Source: an uncultured Bacteroidales bacterium
GTDB taxonomy: Bacteria > Bacteroidota > Bacteroidia > Bacteroidales > ML635J-15
Length of the DNA: 64,000 nt
Direction: 5' to 3'
Assembly (NCBI GenBank): GCA_905234755.1
Contig: CAJOIT010000011.1
Span: forward strand, 110,692-174,691
The notes beneath the pieces were generated by a model. It was not told the origin of the DNA. It saw only the letters and a program-made list of their open reading frames with translations, and did no database searches. Shown piece after piece: positions 45,846-54,375 of the stretch (position 1 is its first letter; the number at the start of each line of letters is the position of its first letter). The position numbers were made by a program, and so were the translations under genes.

Positions 45846-46934
45846 CTACTCCACCGAAATATATCTCGATATTTTGTCGTAATCGCCTTGTGAAATAGCT
45901 TTCTGCTTCACAAGTTCGTCAGTTGACTTGATGGTCTTTGCATAGTCGCGGTAGCTGAGGATTGCATTGGCGATTTTGCTATCGATGTATGGGTGCGAAA
46001 CCAAGGTCTTGAAGTCGGCTGTGTTGATGTTGATTGTGCGAATTGGTTCGTTGCCGATGAAGAGGTTTGCCGAAATGCTATTGTATAGTTCGTCTGTCAT
46101 GCCATAGACTTCGCGCAGTTGTTCAACAGAGACAAATCCACCAAGTTTCTCGCGGTAGGCGACAATGCGCTTAGAGTATGCTTCTCCAATGCCCTTAAGT
46201 TTCTGAAAGTCAGTTGCCGAAGCCGTATTTATGTTTATAAGTATGTCATAATTAGCCGTTTGGGCCTGCGATTCTATTTTTATGTACGGAATGAGCTTTT
46301 CCGCAAAATCCTTGTCAATACCGTGCATTTTGGTTATGTCTGACGGCTGTTTAAACTTGCCGCCTTTGCTACGATATTTTAGTATGTTATCTGCCTGCCA
46401 TGACTTGAAACCCAATAGTTCAAGTTCTTCCTTTGTGGCTGTGTTGGGGTCAAAATCAAAAAGGTGTGTTTCTGTATGTTCTCCATTCTGGCAGGAATAA
46501 TCTCGATTGTACTGTTTGTAGCTGTACGATGACTTTTCGATTACGATGTAGTCCTTAATGATTTCGTATTCTTCAGGCTTTAAGGTACGAACACGCATAA
46601 TATCTTCGGGCTTGTAGAACTTGTAACCTTTTTCACGGTAGTTCATGATGCCGTTCACAGATTTCGGCGAAAGACCAAGTCGCAAAAGGTCTTCGCGCGA
46701 AGCGGTGTTTGGGTCGAATGCAAAAAGTTCGCTGTCATCGAAATGTGTTTGCTGGTAAACAAGGAAGCTGTCTATTTCGGTTTCAAAGTCGCTAAAGTCA
46801 ACCTTTTGATTCGACTTATGCACCGATACAAATATGTTTGCTCCAATCAAAACCAAAAGTATGGCAAAAAGCACAAGCATTCCGTTTTGCTCGCGCTTAG
46901 AGAAGTTGAAATATTCCTTGATGAAATTCTTCAT
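45846..46934 (-). CDS. Membrane-anchored protein with four ComEA-like helix-hairpin-helix modules
   Basis: 362 residues; one N-terminal transmembrane segment MLVLFAILLVLIGANIFVSV (residues ~19-38), a short linker, then four ~60-residue modules each starting with an 'N-T-A' motif: FDPNTASREDLLRLGL (~70), FDPNTATKEELELLGF (~160), ININTASATDFQKLKGIG (~228), ININTADFKTLVSHPYI (~298). These match the ComEA-type HhH DNA-binding repeat. The topology puts the modules outside the cytoplasm or in it; the N-terminal segment could be an uncleaved signal. Four copies are unusual beside the single or double HhH of ComEA. May bind DNA at the membrane; function not known. Confidence 0.78.
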   Translation of the reverse strand: MKNFIKEYFNFSKREQNGMLVLFAILLVLIGANIFVSVHKSNQKVDFSDFETEIDSFLVYQQTHFDDSELFAFDPNTASREDLLRLGLSPKSVNGIMNYREKGYKFYKPEDIMRVRTLKPEEYEIIKDYIVIEKSSYSYKQYNRDYSCQNGEHTETHLFDFDPNTATKEELELLGFKSWQADNILKYRSKGGKFKQPSDITKMHGIDKDFAEKLIPYIKIESQAQTANYDILININTASATDFQKLKGIGEAYSKRIVAYREKLGGFVSVEQLREVYGMTDELYNSISANLFIGNEPIRTININTADFKTLVSHPYIDSKIANAILSYRDYAKTIKSTDELVKQKAISQGDYDKISRYISVE

Positions 46935-46944
46935 TATAATTGAA

Positions 46945-47006
46945 GAATCTTCCTGCGTTACAGATGCTGAAACAAGTTCAGCATGACAAGGAGCGCAGGA
47001 AGATTC
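46945..47006. repeat. Nested double hairpin with 27-bp repeat, copy 2
   Basis: Outer 13-bp arms GAATCTTCCTGCG (46945-46957) and CGCAGGAAGATTC (46994-47006) enclose an inner hairpin ATGCTGAA/TTCAGCAT (46964-46984). The central 27 bp (46961-46987) are identical to 31103-31129. It lies between the gingipain-like gene stop and the HhH gene start. The nested plan resembles the larger element at 24482-24643. Confidence 0.75.
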
Positions 47007-47021
47007 ATTGTAAAATAGTTA

Positions 47022-50000
47022 TTATCTTTCCAATATCACCTTTACGGTTTCGATTCCGTTTGCAGTGAATACTCGAACGAAGTACATTCCGTTTGGCAAA
47101 TTGCTCATGTCGATTGCCGAACTGTTGCCAGCTATCTTATTGCAAACAACTGTATTGCCAATGCTGTTGAAGATTTCAACGCTGTCAATTTCCTCGTTTG
47201 AAGTTATGTTCAACATTCCAGTTGTAGGATTCGGGTATATTGACATTTCGGTAGCTATTTCAATTTCGTTTTCGGTTGCACCACCGACGCAGAAGTTTAC
47301 GGTTTTGGTCGAGAAACTTTCCGTTCCGTCAATGGAGAGAAGAGTTTCGTTGGTGTTTATGTTTGTAAATGTAGCATCGCCTGTTCCAACATATCCCCAT
47401 AATCCATTAAGACCATTTCCGCCACTGTCGTACAGATTGAATGTATAGCAACCATAATCGAGACAGAAGTTGGTAACAACAGGTGTTCCTGTATATTCTC
47501 CTGCATTTCCGCTATATAACACATTGTTTGCCGCATCTTTTATGTCCCATGTGACTTGGTCGTCTGAGTAATCAGCGGTAAGGCTCAAACGGAAACCTTC
47601 ACCACTGTGCGACTGAATGTTGAAATTGGCAGTTTTGGGAGTTTGTGTTTGGTTTTCTCCGCCATTTACCGTAGTTACAACAAACGAAATAGAACCTTCG
47701 CCTTCGGGTATTGCAACCGGGTCAAATTCCAAGTTTGCAGTTGCACCTGCTGCTATGCTAACCTCAAATGTCTTTTCTGCACTCAGTTCTCCGCAAGTAT
47801 ATGATGCAGTAACTGATGTTACAATAAAATCGCTAGCATTCTTAACGGTGATTGTAGGTGTTGATTGTGGATAACCACAGTAGTCGCCACTAGGTTCCGA
47901 AACATTTGTAATCAGCACATTGCCCGACGAAACCAATACATTGCGCGACTTAGTATTGTTGCTCATATCTTCATCGGTTTGTCCATTCGGATTTTCAATA
48001 ATGAAATTGAACTGATAAGAACCAGTTTCAAGGGTTATTTCATCAAATGTGATGGTTGCTGTTTCGTATTGTGCAAGATTTCCTATCCATTCTTTTGTTA
48101 CATATTGGATGTCAATTTCTGGCAAACCTACAGGATCGCTGATACAGTATTTTGCGGTCAAGGAAGTCAAGTTTGCTGTTCCAATGTTCATAATGGTTAT
48201 TTGCGGTTGGAAAGTTGCTTCTTGTGTCGACATTGCCGATTCTGGTGCATTGATTGACATTAACGCCGCATCGTTTTCTGCGGTGCCAGACACTACCACA
48301 ACCTTTTGTATGTACGGTACACGGAACTGTCGTGTTATTACGAGGTCAAGTTCTCCTGTCTCGGTAAGTTCATCAAACGTAAGTTCTACGCTTGTGCCGT
48401 TTCCTGTGTATTGTGCATCAAGAAGAACTCCGTCCTTGCTTAGAGCGATGTACGAAAGGTCTTCGGCAGTAACATTAAGCGTTGTGGTTCCTAATGGCAG
48501 AATCGAGTAATATTCAGGATTCATTCGTGAAGGGAAACCAACATATGGCACCAACGACGGGTCGCCCATAAGAGTGTATATCTCCCAGTAATATTGTATG
48601 TATGAAGATGTTGTGGAGTTTACAGCAAAGTTGCCTATGAATACAATTTCGCCTGCCGAAACATATGGGGCTTCGCCGCGTTCATGGAAAAGGTGGTCGT
48701 ATGCACCTTGAGCTGTGGCTTCGTATGTGGGGTTGGCGTTAATTGTTCCCATTGAACCTACCGACCAGTAGAAATCCTCGTTCCAGATGGTGCTATTTGT
48801 TCCACCGATATGAACTACAGCGCCCTTGCCCGGAGTACGGAGCAACGATTCGCCGAAGCATACATCCTTGTCGAACTTGTTTGACAAGCAGCAGTTGCCG
48901 ATGCTGAAGAAATATTCGCTTTCGTTCTGCAAGTTAGGTATGTCGGTGAGATTGAACGATGGGTCTTGCCAACCGTCGTAGTCGCAGTGTGCCGAATAGT
49001 TTACAAAACCTACGCCCTGTCCTATTTGTGCCTTAATGGCATCGCCGCTAGTATGGCTTTCGGGAGTAAGATAAACAGTTGCGTTAACATTGTGTTCATC
49101 GTTGAAATAGTATTGTGTTGCATAGTTTATCTGACCATTTCCGTTTGTGTCGTCAATACTTCCGCTGTCATATCCTGCAACGAGGACTGCATCGCCAAGG
49201 AAGGATGCATTTGGGAAGGTGTATTGCTCGAACATGAGTGTCTTTTCAATCTGCGGAGTCAACTGCGAAACATTCTGTGCAGAAAAACGACCGAAAAACA
49301 TGTCTGGAATATAGTCGTTGGCACCGTCGAAGCATACCTTATATACATCGGTGTAGTGATCGTTTTCATCGCCCATCCATCCTGATGTATGTTCAAGTTT
49401 TGACCATTGTACAGAAATTTGTGTCGTATCACCAACATAAAGAACATACGATGGCGCAGGGTCTTCTGCTGTAGCAGCATCGTAAAGACTTTGCATATAT
49501 GTCTTTACTGCGCTTTCAGTTCTTCCAATTTCATCGGTATAGGCGGTAATTACATTGAATCCTTTCTTGATTTTCCATGCGATGAACGGTTGCAGTGCTT
49601 CCTCGAACATACGGTCCGAAATGATGGCGTAAGTTATCGGGTAGTGCATTTCGGCATCGCGGGTTCTCTTGTAGTTCCAAATCTTGCTGTACAATGCCTC
49701 GAAAGCCGGCGAATACTTGCTGTCCTTGATGGCGTTGCTGCGAGTATCGGCATTGCGGAACGAAAGTTCAACCGAAATGTCGTCGCGGACTGTAAGTGCA
49801 TTGTCGGCAATGTCGTATGCAAACGGGTTAATGATAACCTTTACAAGACGGATTCCACGCATGATGCCTGCATCCTCAACGGTAATAGCTTCGGGTGAAT
49901 ACAAACCGCCTTCCGAATAAATCTTGTTCTTCTCGAAAGGAACATCGCCCTTCTTCTGGTTCTTGAACAGCGATGGCTGGCAAGGTACTATTACCTGATT

Positions 50001-50354
50001 GAAACCTGCATCGGCAAGACTTACAATCTTTTCGGAATTAACCGTCACATTGGTAACGATTTCTGCACCCATCGGCACTTCAATCATCTTTACCATTACT
50101 GGCAACTGAGGGTAACCAATTTGGTTGTTTGTGATGTAGCCGTCAACTCCAATCTTGGAGTAAACTTCTCCGTTCTCGATTGTGTGTGCAAGCGAAATCT
50201 GAGACAGCTTGCTTGTGAATTTCAAAGTCGTATTGGTATTTTCGACTATTTCCGTGGCGTTCTTTCCGCCGTTGATTGTGACAGGAACAAGCGACTGTGC
50301 ATAGCACATGGCACCTATTGCAAGTCCAATCATTGCTAACATAAGTTTTCTCAT
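47022..50354 (-). CDS. Gingipain-like C25 cysteine protease (Kgp-type) with T9SS sorting domain
   Basis: 1110 residues; signal peptide MRKLMLAMIGLAIGAMCYA, propeptide (~20-225), caspase-fold C25 catalytic domain (~240-610), Ig-like domains and a type A sorting domain from MSIYPNPTTGMLNITS to VKVILER. Catalytic His456 in NYSAHCDYDGW and Cys pair 488-489 in SIGNCCLSNKFD; the 33-residue His-to-Cys489 distance equals that of lysine gingipain (His444/Cys477), so Cys489 is the likely nucleophile. HIGGTNSTIWNEDFYWSVGS and the YYWEIYTLMGDPSLVPY end of the domain are also Kgp-like. Likely a secreted or surface protease; substrate specificity is inference. Confidence 0.88.
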   Translation of the reverse strand: MRKLMLAMIGLAIGAMCYAQSLVPVTINGGKNATEIVENTNTTLKFTSKLSQISLAHTIENGEVYSKIGVDGYITNNQIGYPQLPVMVKMIEVPMGAEIVTNVTVNSEKIVSLADAGFNQVIVPCQPSLFKNQKKGDVPFEKNKIYSEGGLYSPEAITVEDAGIMRGIRLVKVIINPFAYDIADNALTVRDDISVELSFRNADTRSNAIKDSKYSPAFEALYSKIWNYKRTRDAEMHYPITYAIISDRMFEEALQPFIAWKIKKGFNVITAYTDEIGRTESAVKTYMQSLYDAATAEDPAPSYVLYVGDTTQISVQWSKLEHTSGWMGDENDHYTDVYKVCFDGANDYIPDMFFGRFSAQNVSQLTPQIEKTLMFEQYTFPNASFLGDAVLVAGYDSGSIDDTNGNGQINYATQYYFNDEHNVNATVYLTPESHTSGDAIKAQIGQGVGFVNYSAHCDYDGWQDPSFNLTDIPNLQNESEYFFSIGNCCLSNKFDKDVCFGESLLRTPGKGAVVHIGGTNSTIWNEDFYWSVGSMGTINANPTYEATAQGAYDHLFHERGEAPYVSAGEIVFIGNFAVNSTTSSYIQYYWEIYTLMGDPSLVPYVGFPSRMNPEYYSILPLGTTTLNVTAEDLSYIALSKDGVLLDAQYTGNGTSVELTFDELTETGELDLVITRQFRVPYIQKVVVVSGTAENDAALMSINAPESAMSTQEATFQPQITIMNIGTANLTSLTAKYCISDPVGLPEIDIQYVTKEWIGNLAQYETATITFDEITLETGSYQFNFIIENPNGQTDEDMSNNTKSRNVLVSSGNVLITNVSEPSGDYCGYPQSTPTITVKNASDFIVTSVTASYTCGELSAEKTFEVSIAAGATANLEFDPVAIPEGEGSISFVVTTVNGGENQTQTPKTANFNIQSHSGEGFRLSLTADYSDDQVTWDIKDAANNVLYSGNAGEYTGTPVVTNFCLDYGCYTFNLYDSGGNGLNGLWGYVGTGDATFTNINTNETLLSIDGTESFSTKTVNFCVGGATENEIEIATEMSIYPNPTTGMLNITSNEEIDSVEIFNSIGNTVVCNKIAGNSSAIDMSNLPNGMYFVRVFTANGIETVKVILER

Positions 50355-50376
50355 CGTAAATAAAGTTTATGACTTG

Positions 50377-50384
50377 CAAAGATA
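50377..50384 (-). promoter_or_regulatory. Promoter -7 element of the gingipain-like gene
   Basis: Minus strand TATCTTTG, perfect -7 match, 22 bp before the ATG at 50354; no clear -33 TTG. The 50385-50575 stretch shows nothing further. Confidence 0.5.
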
Positions 50385-50575
50385 AAAATTATTTACGATT
50401 TTGAGATTTTCGATTGACGATTTTTTGAAACAGAAACATAATGCCTAATTCAATTTGTGGCAGTCGTTGCGCGCCAAGACCCTACAATTGAATTTTTTTT
50501 AATTCTTGAATCTTTAAAATAATAATAGGTATTCCTATATTCTTCATTTGTAATTTATTCCCCAAAGCACTGATT

Positions 50576-50736
50576 GTCATTCCGAAAACCAGAACATACA
50601 CGCGATACGGAACGGGGAGCGTTGTAATGTTCGGTTATGCGGAATCTCACATGGAAACCTTTTCAGTTGGAGATTCCGTATAGACAGGCTCACAAGGCTC
50701 GTTCCTGCGCCTGTTCGCTTTGTCTTACGGAATGAC
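50576..50736 (-). repeat. Nested-palindrome dispersed element, copy 2 (inverted)
   Basis: 161 bp with the same GTCATTCCG / CGGAATGAC ends and the inner GGAGATTCCG pair, near-identical over most of its length to the reverse complement of 24482-24643. It lies between the gingipain-like promoter and the Ytr-operon promoter and contains no gene. Confidence 0.8.
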
Positions 50737-50824
50737 ACGGGGGGCGTGTTTTTGTATTTCATAAACAAATATCGATAAATAAACCATATAAAACATTTAT
50801 TCGTATAATCGAAACAAAAATCCA

Positions 50825-50854
50825 TTGCCAGTATCAAAACCTATCCTACTTTTG
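50825..50854 (+). promoter_or_regulatory. Promoter of the Ytr-type ABC operon
   Basis: TTG (50825-50827), 19-bp spacer, TACTTTTG (50847-50854): a full match. Predicted start about 50860, leader about 60 nt. Confidence 0.75.
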
Positions 50855-50855
50855 C

Positions 50856-50879
50856 AGTGTATTACTTCACTAATACACT
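50856..50879 (+). promoter_or_regulatory. Palindromic GntR (YtrA-type) operator
   Basis: AGTGTATTA (50856-50864), 6-bp spacer, TAATACACT (50871-50879): perfect 9-bp arms starting one base after the -7 box, so it covers +1. This form fits YtrA-subfamily GntR operators, and such a regulator is encoded at 52549 in this operon. Autoregulation is inference. Confidence 0.75.
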
Positions 50880-50921
50880 AACGAACAATAAAAGAAAATT
50901 AACAATTAAATACTAATAGGT

Positions 50922-51830
50922 ATGATTGAGATTAAAGACATGAATTTCGGGTATGTGCCGCAGAGGAAAATCTTCGACAACCTGAATCTTTCGCTCGAGG
51001 CAGGACACATTTACGGTCTGCTTGGCAAAAACGGCATGGGCAAGACTACCCTGCTAAAAATTATTTCGGGACTTCGGTTCTGCAATCGTGGTTCTGTTGA
51101 GGTATTCGGACAAAAGCCGGAAATGCGCAACCCAGAAATGCTCGCCGACATATACTTTGTCACCGAGGAGATGGATGTGCCATCGGTTAGCGTACGCGAC
51201 TATGTTAAAATATATGCGCCGTTCTATCCGAACTTCAGCGAAACCGACTTCGAGAATTATCTCCGCCAGTTCGAAATTAGCGATATGGAGCAAAAGTTGA
51301 CCAAAATGTCGCACGGACAGAAGAAAAAAGTGCTTGTGAGCTTCGCTCTTGCTACCAACACCAAGCTGCTCATAATGGACGAGCCTACAAACGGCATGGA
51401 CATTCCATCGAAAAGCACTTTCCGCAAGGTTGTGGCTTCGGCAATAAACGACGACAAGACATTCATCATCTCCACACATCAGGTGCGCGACCTGCAGAAT
51501 GTAATCGATGCCGTTATTGTTCTCGACAATGGTCAAATCCTCCTCAATGCCGACATCAACACCATTTGCGACCGCCTCACTTTCAAGGTTTTGTCGGCCA
51601 ATGAGTACAACGAACTGTCGGCTCAGGGAAAGGTACTCTACAGCGAGGACAATATTGCAGGCAAGGTTGCAGTTTGCACCCACATTGATGATGCCGACGA
51701 CAAGTTCGACATGGAACTTCTGTTCTGTGCTGCAATTTCTGCAAGGGAAAAGATGCACGAAATCTTTGCTGAAAAGGAAAACGGCAAATCGAGGTTTGCT
51801 GACGAAATGGAAACTAAGTTGAACAATTAA
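50922..51830 (+). CDS. ABC transporter ATP-binding protein (YtrB-like)
   Basis: 302-residue ATPase of the ABC-2 exporter type. Walker A GLLGKNGMGKTTLLKI (residues ~33-48), Q loop around DIYFVTEEMDVP, signature MSHGQKKKVL (~128), Walker B KLLIMDEPTNGMDIPSK (~148-164), H loop FIISTHQVRDL (~184). A ~90-residue C-terminal extension after the ATPase core ends EMETKLNN. First of four overlapping or near-abutting genes (6 bp to the membrane gene). Substrate unknown; YtrB homologues have been linked to cell-envelope stress. Confidence 0.93.
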   Translation: MIEIKDMNFGYVPQRKIFDNLNLSLEAGHIYGLLGKNGMGKTTLLKIISGLRFCNRGSVEVFGQKPEMRNPEMLADIYFVTEEMDVPSVSVRDYVKIYAPFYPNFSETDFENYLRQFEISDMEQKLTKMSHGQKKKVLVSFALATNTKLLIMDEPTNGMDIPSKSTFRKVVASAINDDKTFIISTHQVRDLQNVIDAVIVLDNGQILLNADINTICDRLTFKVLSANEYNELSAQGKVLYSEDNIAGKVAVCTHIDDADDKFDMELLFCAAISAREKMHEIFAEKENGKSRFADEMETKLNN

Positions 51831-51836
51831 AAAGGT

Positions 51837-52547
51837 ATGGCTATGAAAAATATATCATTCTATCGTATCGGATTGCTTTTCAAGCGTTATTTCAGCGAAA
51901 ACTGGAAAAAGGATGTCATCGTAGCAGCAATAATATTCGCTGTTGAGATGCTTACTTCACTCGAACAGGAAACTTCTGACATATCGTGGTTTTTGCTTTT
52001 TGTTTTCTTCATCCTCTATTCGGGACGCATATTCGGTATGCTCGGAAAACCGCAGAGGGCAATCAACTACCTTATGCTTCCTGCCAGCGGGTGCGAGAAA
52101 CTCACAGTAAACCTCATCCTCAGCCACTTCTACTACCCAGTTCTTCTCATCGTAGCTTCGTGCCTCGGAATCTGGGCAAGTTCGTTCTTCTGCTACTTCA
52201 TATACGACGAGTTCACATTCAAGAGCATCAATTATATGGGCATAGTCGGTTCGTCCACGATATGGTACGCTTGTCTGGCCCTGCTTCTCAACAATGCCAT
52301 AATGATGTTTGGCTCGGTGTATTTCCGTAAGGCTGCGGTTATAAAGACTTTGCTTTGCGAGGCTGCGTTCTTTATGCTGTATGCAATTGTTATGGTGCTG
52401 TTTATTTTCAAGACGGTCATTAACGAAATGTATGTGACAGCCGACAAAATCGAATACGGAAATGTGATACTGATAGTGTTTATGCTCTGTGTGACTGTAT
52501 TCTTCTGGGTTTTGAGTTATTTCAGGTTAAAGGAAACGGAGGCTTAG
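51837..52547 (+). CDS. ABC-2-type membrane permease
   Basis: 236 residues with about six hydrophobic segments (e.g. VIVAAIIFAVEML, FLLFVFFILYSG, YPVLLIVASCLGIWASSFF, FMLYAIVMVLFIFK, VILIVFMLCVTVFFWVLSYF). It is the likely transmembrane partner of the upstream ATPase. Start is MAMKNISF at 51837, with an ATG two codons further on as an alternative. The stop is 1 bp before the GntR ATG. Family membership is supported by context more than by motif. Confidence 0.8.
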   Translation: MAMKNISFYRIGLLFKRYFSENWKKDVIVAAIIFAVEMLTSLEQETSDISWFLLFVFFILYSGRIFGMLGKPQRAINYLMLPASGCEKLTVNLILSHFYYPVLLIVASCLGIWASSFFCYFIYDEFTFKSINYMGIVGSSTIWYACLALLLNNAIMMFGSVYFRKAAVIKTLLCEAAFFMLYAIVMVLFIFKTVINEMYVTADKIEYGNVILIVFMLCVTVFFWVLSYFRLKETEA

Positions 52548-52548
52548 T

Positions 52549-52932
52549 ATGGACTTTTCAGAATCGAAGGCTATCTACCAGCAGATTGCCGACTATGTGT
52601 GCGAGCAAGTCCTGATGGGCAGGTGGAAGGAAAACGACAGGATACTTTCGGTGCGCGAACTCGGCGTACAGCTCGAGGTGAACCCCAACACGGTGCTTCG
52701 CGCCTACGATTTCCTGCAACGCTACGGAATAATCACCAACAAGCGGGGCGTTGGATATTTCGCAGCCGAAGATGCCATTGCAAAAATCAAGGAACTCCGT
52801 CGCGAAAGGTTTGTAAACAAGGAACTTCCGCATATCTTTCAGGAAATGGAGCTTCTTGGAATCGAAATAGGTGAATTGAGTGAATATTATAACGATTTTT
52901 TAAAAGCAAAGAAAGATGAAAAAGAAAACTAA
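52549..52932 (+). CDS. GntR-family regulator, YtrA subfamily
   Basis: 127 residues. Winged helix: IYQQIADYVCEQVLMGRWK... RILSVRELGVQLEVNPNTVLRAYDFLQRYGII (residues ~10-70), then a short C-terminal dimer helix region with no large effector domain, which is typical of the YtrA group. Strong ribosome-binding sequence AAAGGAAACGGAGG upstream. Probably binds the operator at 50856-50879 and represses its own operon. Confidence 0.9.
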   Translation: MDFSESKAIYQQIADYVCEQVLMGRWKENDRILSVRELGVQLEVNPNTVLRAYDFLQRYGIITNKRGVGYFAAEDAIAKIKELRRERFVNKELPHIFQEMELLGIEIGELSEYYNDFLKAKKDEKEN

Positions 52933-53623
52933 CATAATGCTATTCAGCGGATTAGCTGTAATATTTATACTGATGGTTGTAGGCGTATTGACTTGTTTTT
53001 CGGTAAAGGACAACGAGATAACTACTTTGCCTAACAAACCCGAAAAGGTCGAGATTCGCGACTTGGAGGCCTTTGATGCCATCGACAACGAAGGCATTTG
53101 CAACATCGTCTATGTTCAAGCCGAAAAGTCGGCAGTTGAGATTTCGGCTCCCGAAAATTATATCGACCGCATAAAGACCGATGTTGACGATGGTGTTCTG
53201 TGCATCGACATTTCGGGCAGACTGCGCAGAAACAGCGATACAAAAATCAACATCAAGGTATATTCGCCCGCTTGCAAGTCAATCAAGAACGAAGGCGTTG
53301 GCAACATTACCTGCGACTCGCTTCGTGCCGACACTTTGATAGTGAAGAACGAGGGCGTTGGCTCAATAGAGTTGAGCAAACTGTCGGTTTCTTGCCTGAA
53401 AGCCGACAACGAGGGCGTAGGCAAAATCAGTGTCGAAGTGCTTGATGCAAACTATGTCCGCCTCGATAATGATGGCGTTGGAAGTGTATGCGTTTCGGGC
53501 AAGGCCAAGATTGCAAAGCTCATAAACGAGGGCATTGGCAAGATTGATGCAACTGATTTGGATTGCGAGGATGTCGGGGTTTCCAATGAAGGATTGGGAA
53601 CGGTTGTTACAAAAAATATGTAG
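52916..53623 (+). CDS. DUF2807 (GIN-domain) protein with NEGVG repeats
   Basis: 235 residues; N-terminal membrane segment MKKKTNIMLFSGLAVIFILMVVGVLTCF, then a DUF2807-type beta-helix (residues ~45-235) with repeating N-E/D-G-V/I-G turns (NEGVGNI, NEGVGSI, NEGVGKI, NDGVGSV, NEGIGKI). The family forms right-handed beta-solenoids of unknown role, often in Bacteroidota envelope stress operons. Overlaps the regulator gene by 17 bp, so translation is coupled and the protein belongs to the Ytr response. Confidence 0.85.
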   Translation: MKKKTNIMLFSGLAVIFILMVVGVLTCFSVKDNEITTLPNKPEKVEIRDLEAFDAIDNEGICNIVYVQAEKSAVEISAPENYIDRIKTDVDDGVLCIDISGRLRRNSDTKINIKVYSPACKSIKNEGVGNITCDSLRADTLIVKNEGVGSIELSKLSVSCLKADNEGVGKISVEVLDANYVRLDNDGVGSVCVSGKAKIAKLINEGIGKIDATDLDCEDVGVSNEGLGTVVTKNM

Positions 53624-53649
53624 AGGCATAGCGCGCTACGCCTCTACAT
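53620..53649. other. Near-perfect 28-bp inverted repeat downstream of the Ytr operon
   Basis: GTAGAGGCATAGC and GCTACGCCTCTAC form a long stem with one mismatch over the DUF2807 stop region. It lacks a T-run on the plus strand but has ATATTTTTTG on the minus side, so it could stop transcripts coming from the right or act as a 3' barrier. Confidence 0.55.
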
Positions 53650-53652
53650 ATA

Positions 53653-53683
53653 AATAAAAAAAGGTCGTCAGAAACTGACGACC
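53653..53683 (-). terminator. Terminator of the thrS-infC-rpmI-rplT unit
   Basis: Minus strand GGTCGTCAG, loop TTT, CTGACGACC followed by TTTTTTTATTT: a 9-bp stem with an uninterrupted U-run, about 30 bp past rplT. Confidence 0.88.
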
Positions 53684-53714
53684 TTAATTATATCACCTAT
53701 TCCAAAAATATCAA

Positions 53715-54059
53715 TTATTTTACCTTGTTGCAGATTGCTGCAAATGCTTCTGGGTTGTTCATTGCGAGGTCGGCAAGAACCTTGCGGTTGATGTCGATGT
53801 TGTTTGCATGAAGCTTACCCATCAATTGAGAATAACTCAAACCATTTAGACGAGCACCAGCATTAATTCTCTGAATCCACAATGCGCGGAATTCTCTCTT
53901 CTTGTTTTTTCTGTCTCTGTATGCATAAGCAAGACCTTTCTCGTATGCGTTCTTAGCTACGGTCCAAACCTTACTTCTAGCTCCAAAATAACCTCTAGTC
54001 TGAGAAAGAACTTTTCTTCTCCTGTTTCTAGCGGCAACTACATTTACACTTCTTGGCAT
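53715..54059 (-). CDS. rplT: 50S ribosomal protein bL20
   Basis: 114 residues, [20 protein letters not shown]..., long basic N-terminal arm then the globular RNA-binding part ([32 protein letters not shown]). Length standard. Separated from rpmI by 97 bp, long enough to hold an L20-type control site, though I cannot identify one. Confidence 0.97.
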   Translation of the reverse strand: MPRSVNVVAARNRRRKVLSQTRGYFGARSKVWTVAKNAYEKGLAYAYRDRKNKKREFRALWIQRINAGARLNGLSYSQLMGKLHANNIDINRKVLADLAMNNPEAFAAICNKVK

Positions 54060-54156
54060 AATCTTAAAATTTGCGAGCGTTAGCGTCCTTTTGATCGGAA
54101 CTTGAGGCTAAACGTTCTGGTTCATAATTTAATTAATCATTCTAACTACACTCGAA

Positions 54157-54354
54157 TTACTTCAATCCAAGCAACATCTTTACTGAATGTTCCTTATTTT
54201 CAGCTACTGTTGTGTAGTGAGCGAGTTCTCTTTTACGCTTTGTTGCCTTCTTGGTCAAGATGTGACTCTTGAAAGCATGTCTTCTTTTGATCTTACCTGT
54301 TCCGGTCAAGAAAAATCTCTTCTTAGCTCCGGAATTAGTCTTCATTTTTGGCAT
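54157..54354 (-). CDS. rpmI: 50S ribosomal protein bL35
   Basis: 65 residues, [20 protein letters not shown]..., with the typical [20 protein letters not shown] core. Follows infC by 21 bp in the conserved infC-rpmI-rplT order. Confidence 0.97.
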   Translation of the reverse strand: MPKMKTNSGAKKRFFLTGTGKIKRRHAFKSHILTKKATKRKRELAHYTTVAENKEHSVKMLLGLK

Positions 54355-54375
54355 TGTTCTAAATTTTTAAAGTTA

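Noticed and set aside
50577..50837. Open frame of 86 codons on the minus strand upstream of the Ytr operon
   Set aside because: It lies over the 161-bp nested-palindrome repeat and the promoter; its translation shows no family and no codon bias.
53620..53649. Long inverted repeat as the Ytr-operon terminator
   Set aside because: There is no T-run on the plus strand, so it was recorded as an inverted repeat of unknown role.
54060..54156. Leader RNA for L20 autoregulation between rpmI and rplT
   Set aside because: The gap is long enough but I cannot point to a specific conserved fold.
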